A DNA stretch of 6,674 bases. Source: Bacteroidales bacterium. Its GTDB lineage: Bacteria > Bacteroidota > Bacteroidia > Bacteroidales > UBA932. The position numbers and the translations under genes were made by a program. The stretch covers positions 1 to 6,674 of the forward strand of contig SFPH01000049.1 in NCBI GenBank assembly GCA_004552115.1, given 5' to 3'. Within the stretch, counting starts at the first letter, position 1, and the number at the start of each line of letters is the position of its first letter. This document shows, piece by piece, positions 1-5,730 of this stretch. The notes under the pieces are model-generated. The model saw only the letters and a list, made by a program, of their open reading frames with translations. It had not been told where the DNA came from and searched no databases.

Positions 1-525
1 CGTGAACTCTTCCGCAACGTGCTTGAACTCCACATTGTCGGACTTGAGGAACTTCCTCCTTGCAGGGACGTTGTAGAAGAGGTTGCGGACGGCGAAATTC
101 GACCCGGCCGGAGTCGAGGCCTCGTCTGTGGAAAGGTGGACGGAGGCGGCGAACTCGACTTTGCAGCCCACCTCGTCCTCCGGCCTTCTGGTCTTCAATG
201 TCACTTCGGCAACGGCGGCAATGGAGGCGAGGGCCTCGCCCCTGAATCCGAATGTGGTGATGTCATTGAGGTCCTCGGCCGTGGCAATCTTGGATGTAGC
301 GTGTCTCTCGAAGCACAGCACCGCCTCGTCGGGAGTCATTCCGCATCCGTTGTCTATAACCTGGATCAATGTTCTCCCGGCATCGGTCAGGATCACCGTC
401 ACCTGAGTGGCGCCGGCATCCACCGCGTTCTCCATCAACTCCTTGACTACGGAGGCCGGCCTCTGGACGACTTCGCCCGCCGCTATCATATTGGCAATGT
501 TGCCGGGCAATATGCGAATATCCAT
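1..525 (-). CDS. mutL: DNA mismatch repair protein MutL, N-terminal part (runs off the window)
   Basis: The minus strand from 525 down to 1 is an uninterrupted frame of 175 codons that reads as the N-terminal GHKL ATPase of MutL, the protein that couples MutS mismatch recognition to strand removal in the cytoplasm. All ATPase motifs are present: motif [13 protein letters not shown] at residues 28-39 (catalytic Glu29, Mg-binding Asn33), motif II DNGCGM at 58-63, motif [12 protein letters not shown] at 93-101, and [13 protein letters not shown] at 148-160. The numbering matches E. coli MutL without gaps up to Asp58. The ATG at 525 is chosen because the start [20 protein letters not shown] aligns with the family. 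The gene begins one base after the TAA of the 97-residue gene, so the pair is almost certainly co-transcribed and perhaps translationally coupled. The linker and the C-terminal dimerisation/endonuclease domain lie beyond position 1, so endonuclease motifs cannot be judged. Confidence 0.97.
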   Translation of the reverse strand, partial: MDIRILPGNIANMIAAGEVVQRPASVVKELMENAVDAGATQVTVILTDAGRTLIQVIDNGCGMTPDEAVLCFERHATSKIATAEDLNDITTFGFRGEALASIAAVAEVTLKTRRPEDEVGCKVEFAASVHLSTDEASTPAGSNFAVRNLFYNVPARRKFLKSDNVEFKHVAEEFT

Positions 526-526
526 C

Positions 527-820
527 TTACAGCAGGGAGTAGAACTTGGTGATGTAAATCATTGCTACGAGAAGCAGGATCAGGCCTACTATGCCGATGA
601 TGGACTGGGCCTTGGAAGCGCTTCTCTTGCGGCTGTAGTTGCCGTCCCGGAAGGCTCCCTGGAGATATGATCCCGGCGAATAGCTGCCGTCCTTCTTCTC
701 CATCGAACCGTCCACGGCGCCAAAACGCCTCTTGAGTTCCTCCTTCTCGGGGTCATAGTATCTCGGCCTGTAGTTGAACACCCTGTGCTCGTTGTCGCCA
801 AACCATCCGAATGATGCCAT
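527..820 (-). CDS. Small tail-anchored membrane protein upstream of mutL (RPRYYDP motif)
   Basis: A 97-residue protein of unknown function. Residues 15-24 read [10 protein letters not shown], followed by a charged [10 protein letters not shown] stretch (24-33), a Gly/Ser/Tyr-rich middle (35-62), a basic patch RKRSASK (64-70) and one hydrophobic segment of about 19 residues (73-91), with a short KFYSLL tail. The basic patch just before the membrane segment predicts a cytoplasmic N-terminus and a C-terminal anchor. From memory, small proteins with an NYRPRYY-type start and a C-terminal membrane helix occur next to mutL in other Bacteroidota and are sometimes mislabelled riboflavin synthase beta chain; nothing here resembles that enzyme. 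The ATG at 820 is the only start that includes the conserved N-terminus. It is preceded by an AT-rich leader with no Shine-Dalgarno, as usual in Bacteroidota. The one-base gap to mutL suggests a shared operon, but a repair role is only inference. Confidence 0.85.
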   Translation of the reverse strand: MASFGWFGDNEHRVFNYRPRYYDPEKEELKRRFGAVDGSMEKKDGSYSPGSYLQGAFRDGNYSRKRSASKAQSIIGIVGLILLLVAMIYITKFYSLL

Positions 821-900
821 AATCGTTTCTGTTAAAAATTCATGCTCCCCTGCCCGGTTCTTTCAATGCAGCCGGTCCAGGTTGCGGAGCGTCAAACAAG

Positions 901-908
901 CAAATTTA
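901..908 (-). promoter_or_regulatory. Candidate -7 box for the 97-aa gene/mutL operon
   Basis: On the minus strand 908-901 reads TAAATTTG, a full match to the Bacteroidota housekeeping -7 consensus TAnnTTTG. It would place transcription start near 895, giving a leader of about 75 bases before the ATG at 820. No TTTG is visible 19-21 bases further upstream (the sequence there is A-rich), so the -33 element is missing and the call rests on one box only. Confidence 0.35.
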
Positions 909-979
909 ACATTTTTTCTTTAAGTTTGTATCCGGAAGGCCGCCGGCTTGCCCGCAGGGCCGGGAGAAAGGCGACATAA

Positions 980-987
980 TAATTTCG
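980..987 (+). promoter_or_regulatory. Weak candidate -7 box for ispF
   Basis: TAATTTCG differs from TAnnTTTG at one position and lies about 20 bases before the ATG at 1007. No -33 TTTG is found at the right distance. A second near match, TATATTTC at 996-1003, is too close to the start codon to serve a leadered mRNA. The ispF promoter therefore remains unproven, but it should lie within 821-1006 because the gene upstream is divergent. Confidence 0.2.
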
Positions 988-1006
988 TAACTAACTATAT
1001 TTCAAT

Positions 1007-1525
1007 ATGTTGTCAGATACATTACCCCTTTGCCCTTTCCGCATTGGAAATGGTTATGATGTCCATCAGATTGCAGAAGGGCTCCCCATGTGGCTCGGCG
1101 GAGTCAGGATCGTGTCCGAAACCGGTTTCGTGGCGCATTCCGACGGAGACGTTGCGATTCACGCACTCTGCGACGCCCTTCTCGGCTGCCTCGCCCTGGG
1201 CGATATCGGACATCATTTCCCGGACAATTCCGACGAATGGAAGGGAGCGGACAGCAAGATGCTGCTGGCCAAGGTCGTGGAAATGATAAAGGAGAAAGGA
1301 TGGGCTGTCGGCAATGCGGATATCACCATAGCCCTTCAGCGTCCGAAAATCGGGAAGTACACGGGCCAGATGCGGGAGACTCTCGCCGGCATCCTTGGAG
1401 TCGGTCCGGGCTGCGTGTCCATCAAGGCCACCACGGCTGAGGGACTGGGCTTCGTGGGCCGTTCAGAGGGCTGCCAGGTATGGGCTACGGCATTGATTTA
1501 TGCGGAAGGCGCCAACTTGCGGTAG
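1007..1525 (+). CDS. ispF: 2-C-methyl-D-erythritol 2,4-cyclodiphosphate synthase (IspF)
   Basis: This 172-residue protein reads as IspF, the cytoplasmic, homotrimeric, metal-dependent enzyme that converts CDP-methylerythritol 2-phosphate to methylerythritol 2,4-cyclodiphosphate with release of CMP in the MEP isoprenoid pathway. The signature is complete: RIGNGYDVH (12-20), AHSDGDVAIHALCDALLG (43-60), DIGHHFPD (66-73) and KATTAEGLGFVGR toward the C-terminus. By offset from E. coli IspF (Asp8, His10, His42), the zinc ligands are Asp18, His20 and His52. The family is usually about 157-160 residues; the extra length is a roughly ten-residue N-terminal leader (MLSDTLPLCPF) before the conserved RIG. 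No internal ATG precedes RIG, so the start at 1007 is kept, although a non-ATG start closer in cannot be excluded. The leader is AT-rich with no Shine-Dalgarno. No other MEP gene is nearby, and the gene appears monocistronic. Confidence 0.96.
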   Translation: MLSDTLPLCPFRIGNGYDVHQIAEGLPMWLGGVRIVSETGFVAHSDGDVAIHALCDALLGCLALGDIGHHFPDNSDEWKGADSKMLLAKVVEMIKEKGWAVGNADITIALQRPKIGKYTGQMRETLAGILGVGPGCVSIKATTAEGLGFVGRSEGCQVWATALIYAEGANLR

Positions 1526-1562
1526 ATAGCCGGACAATATTCCTCATTTTTCTTTTATAAAT

Positions 1563-1593
1563 TTTGGAATTAATTCCAATTGATGTATTTTTG
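1563..1593 (+). promoter_or_regulatory. Bacteroidota-type promoter for tRNA-Ser (and the phosphatase)
   Basis: TTTG at 1563-1566 and TATTTTTG at 1586-1593 match the Bacteroidota -33 TTTG and -7 TAnnTTTG boxes exactly, separated by 19 bases, which is within the accepted spacing. Transcription would start near 1598-1601, giving a 5' leader of about ten bases before the mature tRNA at 1611. A perfect 16-base palindrome occupies most of the spacer. It is the best promoter in the window, and the only one visible that could also serve the phosphatase gene. Confidence 0.65.
1564..1579. repeat. Perfect 16-bp palindrome in the promoter spacer
   Basis: TTGGAATTAATTCCAA is its own reverse complement. 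It overlaps the last three bases of the -33 box and fills the spacer up to seven bases before the -7 box. It has no loop, so it is a better fit to a binding site for a dimeric protein than to a terminator of ispF, although it lies only 38 bases after the ispF stop. A regulatory role is inference, and AT-rich palindromes can occur by chance. Confidence 0.5.
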
Positions 1594-1610
1594 CCCTGAT
1601 TTGACACGAA

Positions 1611-1699
1611 GGAAGCGTGTCCGAGTGGTTGAAGGAGGCTGCCTCGAAAACAGTTGGCCGGGCAAAACCGGCTCGCAGGTTCGAATCCTGCCGCTTCCG
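1611..1699 (+). tRNA. tRNA-Ser (anticodon CGA)
   Basis: The 89 bases fold as a class II tRNA. The acceptor stem GGAAGCG (1611-1617) pairs with CGCTTCC (1692-1698), followed by discriminator G1699. The D stem is TCC/GGA with a GAGTGGTTGAA loop. The anticodon loop is CTCGAAA, with CGA at 1645-1647, reading UCG serine codons. The long variable arm has GCCGG pairing with CCGGC, which is diagnostic of Ser/Leu/Tyr tRNAs. The T arm GCAGG-TTCGAAT-CCTGC is perfect. The anticodon stem GCTGC/ACAGT carries a C-A mismatch next to the loop and a G-U at its other end. The 3' CCA is not encoded (CTA follows), so it must be added by CCA transferase, as is common in Bacteroidota. The next gene begins two bases downstream. 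Confidence 0.95.
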
Positions 1700-1701
1700 C
1701 T

Positions 1702-2187
1702 ATGAAATTGATTTTTGTCTGCCACGGGAACATCTGCAGATCCCCCATGGCCGAGTACATAATGAAAAACCTTGCAGAACGCAGGGATCTGGATAGAGGA
1801 TTGGAAATCTCCTCTGCTGCCGTATCGTACGAGGAAGAGGGCAACGGTCTCTATCCGTATGCGGCACAGACACTCACCCGGCACGAAATACCCTACGGCC
1901 AGCACAGAGCCCACAGAATCAGCCTTGAGGAGTACCTGGAGGCAGATCTGGTCATCGTGATGGACTCCTCCAACGAGAGGCTGCTCTCCCGGATAACCGG
2001 CGGCAGGGAGCCGGAGAAGACGCACCGCCTTCTCGAATGGACCGGGGAGAACCGGGATGTCGCGGACCCATGGTACACGGGCAATTTCGAGAAAGCCTAC
2101 TCTGACATTGCCGCAGGATGCACCGCATTGATGGAGCATATAGCGAAGTCAACTGACAACCAGCGACCCGGGAATACTGGAATGTAA
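1702..2187 (+). CDS. Low-molecular-weight protein tyrosine phosphatase
   Basis: A 161-residue cytoplasmic phosphatase of the LMW-PTP family, which also includes arsenate reductase relatives. The P-loop VCHGNICRS (residues 6-14) gives the CX5R signature with nucleophile Cys7 and Arg13. The general acid is Asp122 in ADPWYTG (121-127), the family's DP[WY] motif, which supports a phosphatase over an arsenate reductase. The length is typical. The start at 1702 is chosen because MKLIFVCHGN aligns with the family; an in-frame TTG at 1654 would lie inside the tRNA and add an unrelated peptide. The ATG begins two bases after the mature tRNA-Ser end, so the mRNA has no room for a normal leader except the tRNA itself. 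Members often act on tyrosine kinases of capsule export, but no such partner is visible here. The C-terminal 12-15 residues are polar and probably disordered. Confidence 0.94.
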   Translation: MKLIFVCHGNICRSPMAEYIMKNLAERRDLDRGLEISSAAVSYEEEGNGLYPYAAQTLTRHEIPYGQHRAHRISLEEYLEADLVIVMDSSNERLLSRITGGREPEKTHRLLEWTGENRDVADPWYTGNFEKAYSDIAAGCTALMEHIAKSTDNQRPGNTGM

Positions 2188-2218
2188 TTATACATATCAA
2201 TTTTTAAATAATCCTGAA

Positions 2219-3202
2219 ATGAGAAAACACTCACTGATTATGCTCGCAGCCGGACTCCTCGGATTCGCTGCCTGCACCGGAGAACTCGAGGACAGAGTAA
2301 CTTCTCTCGAGAACCGGCTTGACAAGCTGGAGGCGTTGGTGAATGACAACGTCAATTCCATCAAAGCCCTCGTTGAGGCCAATGCCAAAGCCGTAACAAT
2401 CAATTCCGTTACAACTACCGACAATGGCTATGTCATCAAATTCAGCGACGGGACTACCGCTACCATCACCAATGGTCAGGATGGCGCACCGGGCCAGAAC
2501 GGCCAGGACGGAGCACCCGGCCAGGACGGTAAGGACGCTGCAGCTCCTCAGATTGGCGTACAGGAAATTGACGGCGTTCTCTATTGGACAGTAAACGGAG
2601 AGCTCCTCAAATTCAATGGAGAAAACATCCGGGTGACCGGCAATGACGGCCAGGACGGAGCACCGGGTCAGGCTGGCCAGGACGGAAAAGATGGCATCAC
2701 TCCTCAATTCAAGGTAGAGGAGGGCAAATGGTACATCTCATTCGACGGAGAAGTGTGGTCTGAAGTAGGCTCCGCCGTAACGGAAGTCAAGAGTGTCGTA
2801 ACTGTGGAAACCACCGACGAGGCATACATCTTCCACATTGACGATACCACCATCTCGATTCCGAAGACCAATGCATTCTCCCTCAAACTTGACCAGAAGG
2901 ATTCCATCGAACTCAAGGCAGGCGAAAGGATTATGCTGACATACAACATCGTAGGAGAAGACAAGACTACTCATGTAGCCGTCGAGAGCTCCAACTTCAA
3001 GGCCGAACTTGACGAGTACACCAAGACCCTCTTCATCACTGCCCCTGCAGAGCCTGTGGACGGATATGTTCTTATCAAGGCGACCCGCAACAGCGACGGC
3101 GCGCACAGCGCACAGCATATCACATTCCACATTCAGGACACCGTTTACGGTATGTTCGGAGGAGAAATCACTAATGGGGAAGATATCTACGGAGAATGGT
3201 AA
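2219..3202 (+). CDS. Lipoprotein with coiled coil, duplicated collagen-like/PL29-N-terminal (DUF4988-like) module and beta-sandwich C-terminus
   Basis: A 327-residue exported lipoprotein. The signal peptide MRKHSLIMLAAGLLGFAAC ends at lipidated Cys19. Residues 23-57 form a leucine heptad coiled coil (LEDRVTSLENRLDKLEALV onward). A short beta segment with FSDGTTATI (75-83) leads into two collagen-like stretches of Gly-X-Y triplets, 86-106 and 141-159. Each is followed by a similar unit: APQIGVQEIDGVLYWTVNGE (109-128) and TPQFKVEEGKWYISFDGEVW (161-180). This coiled coil-GXY-(I/A)(T/A)PQ pattern is that of the Bacteroidota PL29 N-terminal domain (DUF4988); the catalytic PL29 lyase domain itself is absent. 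Residues about 218-310 look like an Ig/BACON-type beta sandwich. The protein probably trimerises on the cell surface as a stalk or adhesin; no enzyme activity is predicted. It begins 31 bases after the phosphatase without a visible promoter or terminator between, and ends 33 bases before the next lipoprotein, so those two are probably an operon. Confidence 0.88.
   Translation: MRKHSLIMLAAGLLGFAACTGELEDRVTSLENRLDKLEALVNDNVNSIKALVEANAKAVTINSVTTTDNGYVIKFSDGTTATITNGQDGAPGQNGQDGAPGQDGKDAAAPQIGVQEIDGVLYWTVNGELLKFNGENIRVTGNDGQDGAPGQAGQDGKDGITPQFKVEEGKWYISFDGEVWSEVGSAVTEVKSVVTVETTDEAYIFHIDDTTISIPKTNAFSLKLDQKDSIELKAGERIMLTYNIVGEDKTTHVAVESSNFKAELDEYTKTLFITAPAEPVDGYVLIKATRNSDGAHSAQHITFHIQDTVYGMFGGEITNGEDIYGEW
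2474..2536 (+). repeat. Collagen-like GXY repeat coding stretch 1
   Basis: Seven Gly-X-Y triplets (residues 86-106: GQD, GAP, GQN, GQD, GAP, GQD, GKD). At DNA level the units are imperfect tandem repeats; a 17-base segment, ggccaggacggagcacc at 2501-2517, recurs exactly in stretch 2 at 2648-2664. Confidence 0.85.
2639..2695 (+). repeat. Collagen-like GXY repeat coding stretch 2
   Basis: A Gly-every-third-residue run over residues 141-159 (GND, GQD, GAP, GQA, GQD, GKD, then Gly159). It mirrors the first stretch and, like it, is followed by a PQ-containing beta unit, which indicates internal duplication of the whole module. The two stretches are 165 bases apart, so recombination between them would remove exactly 55 codons if the register is kept. 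Confidence 0.85.
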
Positions 3203-3235
3203 TCTGAAGTGAAACCTATCAATTCAAGAAAAATC

Positions 3236-5551
3236 ATGAAAAAAACAATATTTAGTCTTGCCGTTCTCGCCGCCCTCGCATCCTGCGCCAGGACAGAGAG
3301 TTATGTTCCGGTTGCGGAGAGTGCGGATATCCAGTTGACCATCAATGCCAAGACACCTGCCACGAAGGCTGAGTTCAATGGAACCGACGCTATCGCGTGG
3401 AACGAGATGGATGCCATCCACCTCGCCATCGCCAGTGCCGAAAACCCGTCCCAGGCCATCAAGGTATCAGGTTCATCAGGCGGATATGCAACCATTTACC
3501 TTGCCAACTTCACACTTCAGGACAACACTGCCGACGTGCCTCAGTTCAAGGGCTATTTCTACAGTCTCGATCCGGCTTACATCAATACAGAGAGAGACTT
3601 CTACTTCCATCTCTATGGTGCTTACCCGAACAGCCTGAACAGGAGCAATGCCGATATCACCAAGTCCAGGTTCACTCTCAGTTCAGCACAGAAGGGCAAG
3701 CAGAACAGCTGGGACAAGAGTTGCGATCTCATGCTTGCAAAGCCGTCCAAACTCTACTTCTCCAAGACTGAAAGTTCGAAAACAAACCACAATGAATACG
3801 ATATCACCGCACAGGAGAGTCTCGAGTTCGCCCACGTGTTCGGATTCGCCTGCCTGAAGTTCGCCGACGCAGCTGAGAAGTATGCCAATGCCGATGTGCT
3901 CTCCGTGACCGTCGAGGCTACAGGCGAGAAGAAGGACATCGCAGGAACATTCGAGTTCGACCTCACCAAGAAGGTCAATGATGCTGATTTCGCATTGAAG
4001 ACCATCGCTGCCTCCTCAACAGTCAAGATTACCCCTGCAGAGCCTGTAACCCTCAATGACGCAGCGATTTACTTCGTTGCCAACCCTGGCAAATACGATG
4101 TGACCATCACAGTGGAGACAGCCAAGGGCAACCTTGCTTACGAGCGCAAGGGCCTCGTTATCGAGCGTGCGCAGATTGCAAATCCTACGGTACACTTCAA
4201 GGCCGATGTTGACCAGGCTACCGATAATTCAGTTGACCTCGCAGACGGCAAGACCTGGGAGCACAATTCAGTGTCCGGCGGCAGCGGGATGGCACTCAGC
4301 ACAAGTACTCACAACGCCAAGTGGGGTACTGCGGCGGAAAAGCAGATGCTCTTCCAGGCAAGTTACGAGAATGTAACCACAAGCTGGGGAAGCGTTGCTC
4401 CTACTTACAATTCTTCATACGGACAGTCACTCATCAACAGCAACCGTGTCGATGCAACATCCGTCATCACTCTCGAATCCGGAGACGAATTCCACAACGT
4501 GGAGAATATCCGCATCAGGACCTTCCTTGGAAGTGACGAATTGACCGCAGACTTCAAAGTATATCTGACTGATGAGAATGGTGAGCATCAGCTAACCGAA
4601 CTGAATTACAGGAGCAGCATTTCCGGCAGTCAGACCGATCTTTGCTACAAGATGCCGGAAGGCGTTACAGGCGGCATCCTGAAGATGGAATGGAGCAACT
4701 TCAGCGTAGCGAAGTATACCTACATCTATGTTCCTTACATCATTCTGAACTCCGGTCCTATCCTGTCTCTCGGTACTACAGACCTCGGCAAGGTTGCAGC
4801 AGCCGGTGACGGTGGCACAGTCAGTGTATCGGCATCTCTCAGCAGCGGCGACCCGACAGTGGAGACCTCAGCTGAATGGATAACTGCCTCGTACGCAGCA
4901 GGAAGCATCTCATACAGCGTAGCAGCCAACGAGGGCGATACCCGCTCAGGCAGCATCACCGTGAAGGTCAAGGGTCTGAATGACATGGAGGCATCTCAGG
5001 TCATCAACCTCTCACAGGCTGCCGGCAACGTGGTAGAGTACAAGGTCCGCCTTGATGCCGCCTCCATCCGCGACGCTCTTGTGGCAGGTGCCGGAGAGAA
5101 CGCCACATCGACTACTCTGGTTGCTTCCACTGCAACTCTGACCGCAGTGGCCACTGACGGCAGCGGAGCAACAGTTAACGTGCCGATATCGTTCACCAAT
5201 ATTTATTTCAGAAACTTGGGGACCTCCATAGTCTGCAAATTCCAATCTCCATACACCACAATTGAATTCAATCTCCCTGGTGCATACAAGCAGGCTGTGA
5301 TGGAGTCAACCGTCAAGAGATTCGGTAACGGAATTGTTCTGAATGCGGGAGTTTCCAGCAGCAGTACCAAGGGAGTTTATACAAATTCCACAATCGAAAC
5401 AATATCCACCAACCTCTTCAAGAGTACGACTCCTGCACAGGATCCATCTCTCGGGTATACATACGCAATTGTGAAATGCAGTGGATGGTACACCGGTAGC
5501 GACCTTGTGAACATCAACTACCTCGACATAATCTTCGAGGCATCGAAGTAG
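3236..5551 (+). CDS. Fimbrillin-like lipoprotein with internal BACON domain
   Basis: A 771-residue exported lipoprotein with signal peptide MKKTIFSLAVLAALASC (Cys17). The ATG at 3236 is preferred to an in-frame GTG at 3209, which would place nine extra residues before a normal signal peptide. Residues about 30-325 follow the Bacteroidota fimbrillin-like pattern: TPATKAEFNG...IAWNEMDAIHLAI (40-65), LYGAYP (126-131), SCDLMLAKP (162-170), LEFAHVFGFACLKFAD (196-211), IAGTFEFDL (235-243) and ITPAEPVTLNDAAIYFVANPGKYDV (265-289). About 330-505 is a second beta-rich region I do not recognise. About 509-597 is a BACON domain (SLGTTDLGKVAAAGDGGTVS, SAEWITAS, GDTRSGSITVKV, VINLSQAAG). The C-terminal region (599-771) is unrecognised and Ser/Thr/Asn-rich. 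The likely role is surface adhesion or ligand binding; polymerisation as a pilus subunit is possible but unproven. It lies 33 bases after the collagen-like lipoprotein and is closed by the terminator at 5579. Confidence 0.88.
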   Translation: MKKTIFSLAVLAALASCARTESYVPVAESADIQLTINAKTPATKAEFNGTDAIAWNEMDAIHLAIASAENPSQAIKVSGSSGGYATIYLANFTLQDNTADVPQFKGYFYSLDPAYINTERDFYFHLYGAYPNSLNRSNADITKSRFTLSSAQKGKQNSWDKSCDLMLAKPSKLYFSKTESSKTNHNEYDITAQESLEFAHVFGFACLKFADAAEKYANADVLSVTVEATGEKKDIAGTFEFDLTKKVNDADFALKTIAASSTVKITPAEPVTLNDAAIYFVANPGKYDVTITVETAKGNLAYERKGLVIERAQIANPTVHFKADVDQATDNSVDLADGKTWEHNSVSGGSGMALSTSTHNAKWGTAAEKQMLFQASYENVTTSWGSVAPTYNSSYGQSLINSNRVDATSVITLESGDEFHNVENIRIRTFLGSDELTADFKVYLTDENGEHQLTELNYRSSISGSQTDLCYKMPEGVTGGILKMEWSNFSVAKYTYIYVPYIILNSGPILSLGTTDLGKVAAAGDGGTVSVSASLSSGDPTVETSAEWITASYAAGSISYSVAANEGDTRSGSITVKVKGLNDMEASQVINLSQAAGNVVEYKVRLDAASIRDALVAGAGENATSTTLVASTATLTAVATDGSGATVNVPISFTNIYFRNLGTSIVCKFQSPYTTIEFNLPGAYKQAVMESTVKRFGNGIVLNAGVSSSSTKGVYTNSTIETISTNLFKSTTPAQDPSLGYTYAIVKCSGWYTGSDLVNINYLDIIFEASK

Positions 5552-5578
5552 GAACAGTCAAATAACAGCTCATATTTG

Positions 5579-5616
5579 GAAGCGGAGCCGGATAGCGGTC
5601 TCCGCTTCTATTTTTA
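5579..5616 (+). terminator. Intrinsic terminator after the lipoprotein pair
   Basis: GAAGCGGAG (5579-5587) pairs with CTCCGCTTC (5600-5608) as a perfect nine-base stem. It continues after one bulged T (5599) with CCG/CGG and a GATAG loop, and is followed by tatttttat. It lies 28 bases after the stop at 5551 and should end the transcript of the two upstream lipoproteins. The next gene therefore needs its own promoter. Confidence 0.9.
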
Positions 5617-5628
5617 TAGCAAACTAAT

Positions 5629-5653
5629 ACGTTTTAGTAAAATTTTAAAACGT
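5629..5653. repeat. Inverted repeat in the promoter region of the third lipoprotein
   Basis: ACGTTTTA (5629-5636) and TAAAACGT (5646-5653) are exact reverse complements separated by nine A/T-rich bases. A partial direct copy, ACGTTTAG, overlaps the right arm (5650-5657). The weak A-T-rich stem is unlike a terminator and looks more like a binding site for a dimeric regulator, but it could be chance in AT-rich DNA. Confidence 0.4.
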
Positions 5654-5670
5654 TTAGCGTGAAAATGCTT

Positions 5671-5679
5671 TATAATTTG
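5671..5679 (+). promoter_or_regulatory. Near-match -7 box for the third lipoprotein
   Basis: TATAATTTG resembles TAnnTTTG with one extra base between TA and TTTG. It lies about 50 bases before the ATG at 5731. No proper -33 TTTG is visible; TTTA at 5653-5656 is too close. A pair TTAGCG (5654-5659) / CGCTAA (5689-5694) brackets the box. An alternative sigma factor or an activator-dependent promoter would fit, but this is inference. Confidence 0.35.
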
Positions 5680-5730
5680 TAAAATAATCGCTAACTTCGT
5701 GTTATAAATGACAAAAACAATAAACCAGAA

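Noticed and set aside
19..552. Plus-strand open frame of 177 codons over the mutL region
   Set aside because: It is the antisense shadow of mutL, whose minus-strand frame shows every GHKL ATPase motif.
943..963. CCGGC/GCCGG hairpin upstream of ispF
   Set aside because: Five base pairs with an 11-base loop and no U-tract; too weak to call a terminator or riboswitch.
1654..1701. In-frame TTG start extending the phosphatase by 16 residues
   Set aside because: The extension lies wholly inside the tRNA-Ser gene, and family alignment begins at the ATG at 1702.
1570..2139. Minus-strand open frame of 189 codons
   Set aside because: It crosses the tRNA and is antisense to the phosphatase; the peptide shows no recognisable domain.
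2231..2707. Minus-strand open frame with repetitive residues antisense to the collagen-like region
   Set aside because: The repeats are the reverse reading of the GXY codons, and the plus-strand frame has a signal peptide and clear domains.
3209..3235. GTG start nine codons upstream of the 771-residue lipoprotein
   Set aside because: It would put a non-hydrophobic peptide before a textbook lipoprotein signal that starts with MKK at 3236.
3042..4047. Identical 16-base word cccctgcagagcctgt in both lipoprotein genes (3042-3057 and 4032-4047)
   Set aside because: Both copies encode PAEPV with the locally preferred codons and the flanks do not match, so a shared mobile repeat is not supported.
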